Positions 13,293 through 14,636 of a DNA stretch of 14,636 bases are shown in pieces. The stretch's first letter is position 1. Each line of letters opens with the position of its first letter. The stretch lies in contig JAWLEA010000084.1 in the NCBI GenBank assembly GCA_041686345.1, positions 1-14,636 on the forward strand, in the 5' to 3' direction. Below the pieces are notes generated by a model. It was not told the DNA's origin. It searched no databases and was given only the letters and a program-made list of their open reading frames with translations. This DNA is from JAQICJ01 sp041686345 (GTDB taxonomy: Bacteria; Myxococcota_A; Polyangia; HGW-17). The position numbers and the translations under genes were made by a program.

Positions 13293-14401
13293 TTCAATCC
13301 TTTATATATTTCACAAATTTTACTGATATTTCTATTTTTAATTTTATGAGGCAGTTTTATATTTGTCAGTTCAGAATTAATCCAAGCTAAAACCTTGTAT
13401 TTATCTTTTTTTTCCAAACCCTCCATTAAATTCAGACTGCAGGATTTTATTGTTCGTTGCCCTGCACAATAACCAGCCAAATAGTAAATTACAGGATAAT
13501 AGATTTTGTCATCCTCAGTGTACTTTCCGGTAAAGGATTTGACAAATTTTCTCATATTTTTCCCAAGATTATGAAATCTGCTTATATTCTTAATGTATTT
13601 ATATACAAACTTGTCTTTATCTTTAATTCTTTTGGTTAATTTCAGATATTTATCAACTTGGGCATAATTTGCTTTGAGAAAATTAATAATTGCCAGTGAG
13701 AAACGGGAATATCTTGCCGGAAGCGCTTGAGAACCAGTTCTGGCAATTATTTCAAGTTTTTTTTCCGCCTTTTCTTCCTTGTTATCGACAAGAAGAGCCA
13801 AGGCATAAAAATACAAAGCTTCTGACCAGAATTTGTATTTGGGAACAGGTCTCACAGCCGCCAAATAGTATTTAGCTCTTTTAAGATTTGATTTGACAGC
13901 TTCTTTAGCTTGCTCTTTGCTTTCTATTTTGCCATATATCTCCGGATTAAGTTTGGATAAATCAGCACCATTTTTCAATATCTTCTGGATGGCAAGGGCA
14001 CGATTGTAATATATTTTACCAGCTCCGTGATATGCATTAACATTTGAAATATCGGCTCTTTTTTGCAAAGAAGCTCTGGATAAAAAACCACCTAAATTCT
14101 GATCATCATCGGCTGTTCCCTTGCCCTCAATCGGTAATATTTTTATTTTTTCGAGATCAGGTACAAAAGGGGGGGGGACTTTTTCAATTCTACAGGTTGT
14201 TTTTTTCTCTCTTTTCTTGGGAGATTTCTTTTCTATCCAAGCTTTGCGTTTTTCATGAACGATATTTTTTGCAGCAGCCATTTCCGGTTCAGAAGAAGGT
14301 TCATTTTCAAAATAAATAAAAATAAAAGCTGCCAGAGAAGATGCCAATAAAATACCTCCTCTGATTTTAAAATACTTTTTGTCGAAATTGATAAAATTCA
14401 T
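13289..14401 (-). CDS. Membrane-anchored helical-repeat (TPR-like) protein with a C9 tract (370 aa)
   Basis: A short basic N-terminus (MNFINFDKKYFKIR) and one membrane span (about 15-31) anchor the protein, probably with the rest in the periplasm. A charged low-complexity linker rich in Lys and Glu (to about 80) includes VPPPF. The C-terminal two-thirds is helical, with TPR-like A/Y/L spacing (for example ALYFYALALLVDNKEEKAEK). I cannot name the family. The Pro run is encoded by nine consecutive C on the coding strand. The start is uncertain: I prefer 14401 (TAGG 7 bases upstream and a textbook membrane anchor), but ATG at 14425 and GTG at 14452 are in frame. It heads the four-gene unit that ends with tmk. 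Confidence 0.7.
   Translation of the reverse strand: MNFINFDKKYFKIRGGILLASSLAAFIFIYFENEPSSEPEMAAAKNIVHEKRKAWIEKKSPKKREKKTTCRIEKVPPPFVPDLEKIKILPIEGKGTADDDQNLGGFLSRASLQKRADISNVNAYHGAGKIYYNRALAIQKILKNGADLSKLNPEIYGKIESKEQAKEAVKSNLKRAKYYLAAVRPVPKYKFWSEALYFYALALLVDNKEEKAEKKLEIIARTGSQALPARYSRFSLAIINFLKANYAQVDKYLKLTKRIKDKDKFVYKYIKNISRFHNLGKNMRKFVKSFTGKYTEDDKIYYPVIYYLAGYCAGQRTIKSCSLNLMEGLEKKDKYKVLAWINSELTNIKLPHKIKNRNISKICEIYKGLK
14169..14177. repeat. Homopolymer tract of nine G (nine C on the coding strand)
   Basis: Nine consecutive G at 14169-14177 lie inside the helical-repeat gene. It is conspicuous in such AT-rich DNA. The reading frame is open across it. Gain or loss of one base would shift the frame early in the protein. 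Confidence 0.95.
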
Positions 14402-14454
14402 ATTCCTGCCTAAAATATTTTCCATCCAAAAAAAACATTTTTTGGATAACACCT

Positions 14455-14634
14455 TTAAAATATAAAGACGATAACAGTTTTATTACCAAAAAATCCTCTC
14501 CCATGCAAAATAATATAAAAACTAAAACCCAAAAAAACAAACCTAAAAACAAACCTGACCAGGTCAAATTCCCACCCTAAAATATCACCCCAAACCTTCC
14601 TGTAATTTTCCATTCCCACTGCAATCCCCAATAC
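14455..14634 (-). CDS. Possible C-terminus of an upstream gene, cut by the window edge
   Basis: One minus-strand frame is open from the window edge to a TAA at 14457-14455. It includes a Met at 14613 followed by ENYRKVWGDILGWEFDL, then a Phe-rich hydrophobic stretch. It ends shortly before the next gene. The strand is unusually G/T-rich, which makes Phe, Val and Gly codons and open frames common by chance. Another frame is also partly open here. I cannot tell whether this is coding. Confidence 0.2.
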   Translation of the reverse strand, partial: VLGIAVGMENYRKVWGDILGWEFDLVRFVFRFVFLGFSFYIILHGRGFFGNKTVIVFIF

Positions 14635-14636
14635 CA

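Noticed and set aside
14367..14567. Minus-strand TTG-initiated frame with a hydrophobic stretch
   Set aside because: It has a poor start, overlaps the helical-repeat gene in another frame, and its hydrophobicity follows from the G/T-rich composition.
1..14636. tRNA, rRNA, CRISPR, transposon or prophage features
   Set aside because: I saw no transposase or phage-type proteins, no regularly spaced repeats and no tRNA-like sequence on reading the window by eye.

Overview
The window is AT-rich, and every well-supported gene lies on the minus strand, so it reads from high to low coordinates. Lipoprotein, outer-membrane beta-barrel and periplasmic-type secreted proteins sit beside a class A penicillin-binding protein, which points to a diderm (Gram-negative) bacterium. 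The RecA and thymidylate kinase sequence styles and the pncC-thpR-recA gene order remind me most of deltaproteobacterial-type lineages (Myxococcota, Desulfobacterota, SAR324 and similar). This placement comes from memory, not from a search. I saw no rRNA, tRNA, CRISPR array, insertion sequence or phage gene, so this looks like ordinary chromosome.

Right end (about 14.6 to 11.27 kb): a tightly packed four-gene unit joined by two ATGA stop/start overlaps and one 11-bp overlap. It encodes a membrane-anchored helical-repeat protein, a DUF2505/START-like protein, a PorV/UPF0164-like outer-membrane barrel, and thymidylate kinase (tmk). The first gene carries a run of nine C on its coding strand. 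The tmk Walker A motif has Thr where Lys is expected.

Middle (11.24 to 8.86 kb): an unrecognised 206-residue protein has its own strong promoter placed so close to the ATG that the mRNA is probably leaderless. A leader of about 290 bases follows, then rimO (S12 methylthiotransferase), which ends in a hairpin plus T-tract terminator.

Core (8.85 to 2.9 kb): a clear promoter drives a PP2C-type phosphatase, then pncC (stand-alone CinA C-terminal domain), thpR (a 2H-phosphoesterase-like protein lacking one of its two HxT motifs), recA, and a class A penicillin-binding protein. A hairpin between thpR and recA may separate or attenuate transcription.

Left end (2.8 kb to 1): a secreted, lysine-rich protein made of three diverged copies of an unrecognised domain with a Cys pair and a W-[LI]-G motif, then a lipoprotein, a possible small membrane peptide, and the first codons of another gene at the edge. 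The triple-domain secreted protein is the most novel-looking gene. The likely altered active sites in ThpR and Tmk, the C9 tract and the leaderless promoter are the other observations most worth checking. I did not find evidence for a complete new multi-gene system.
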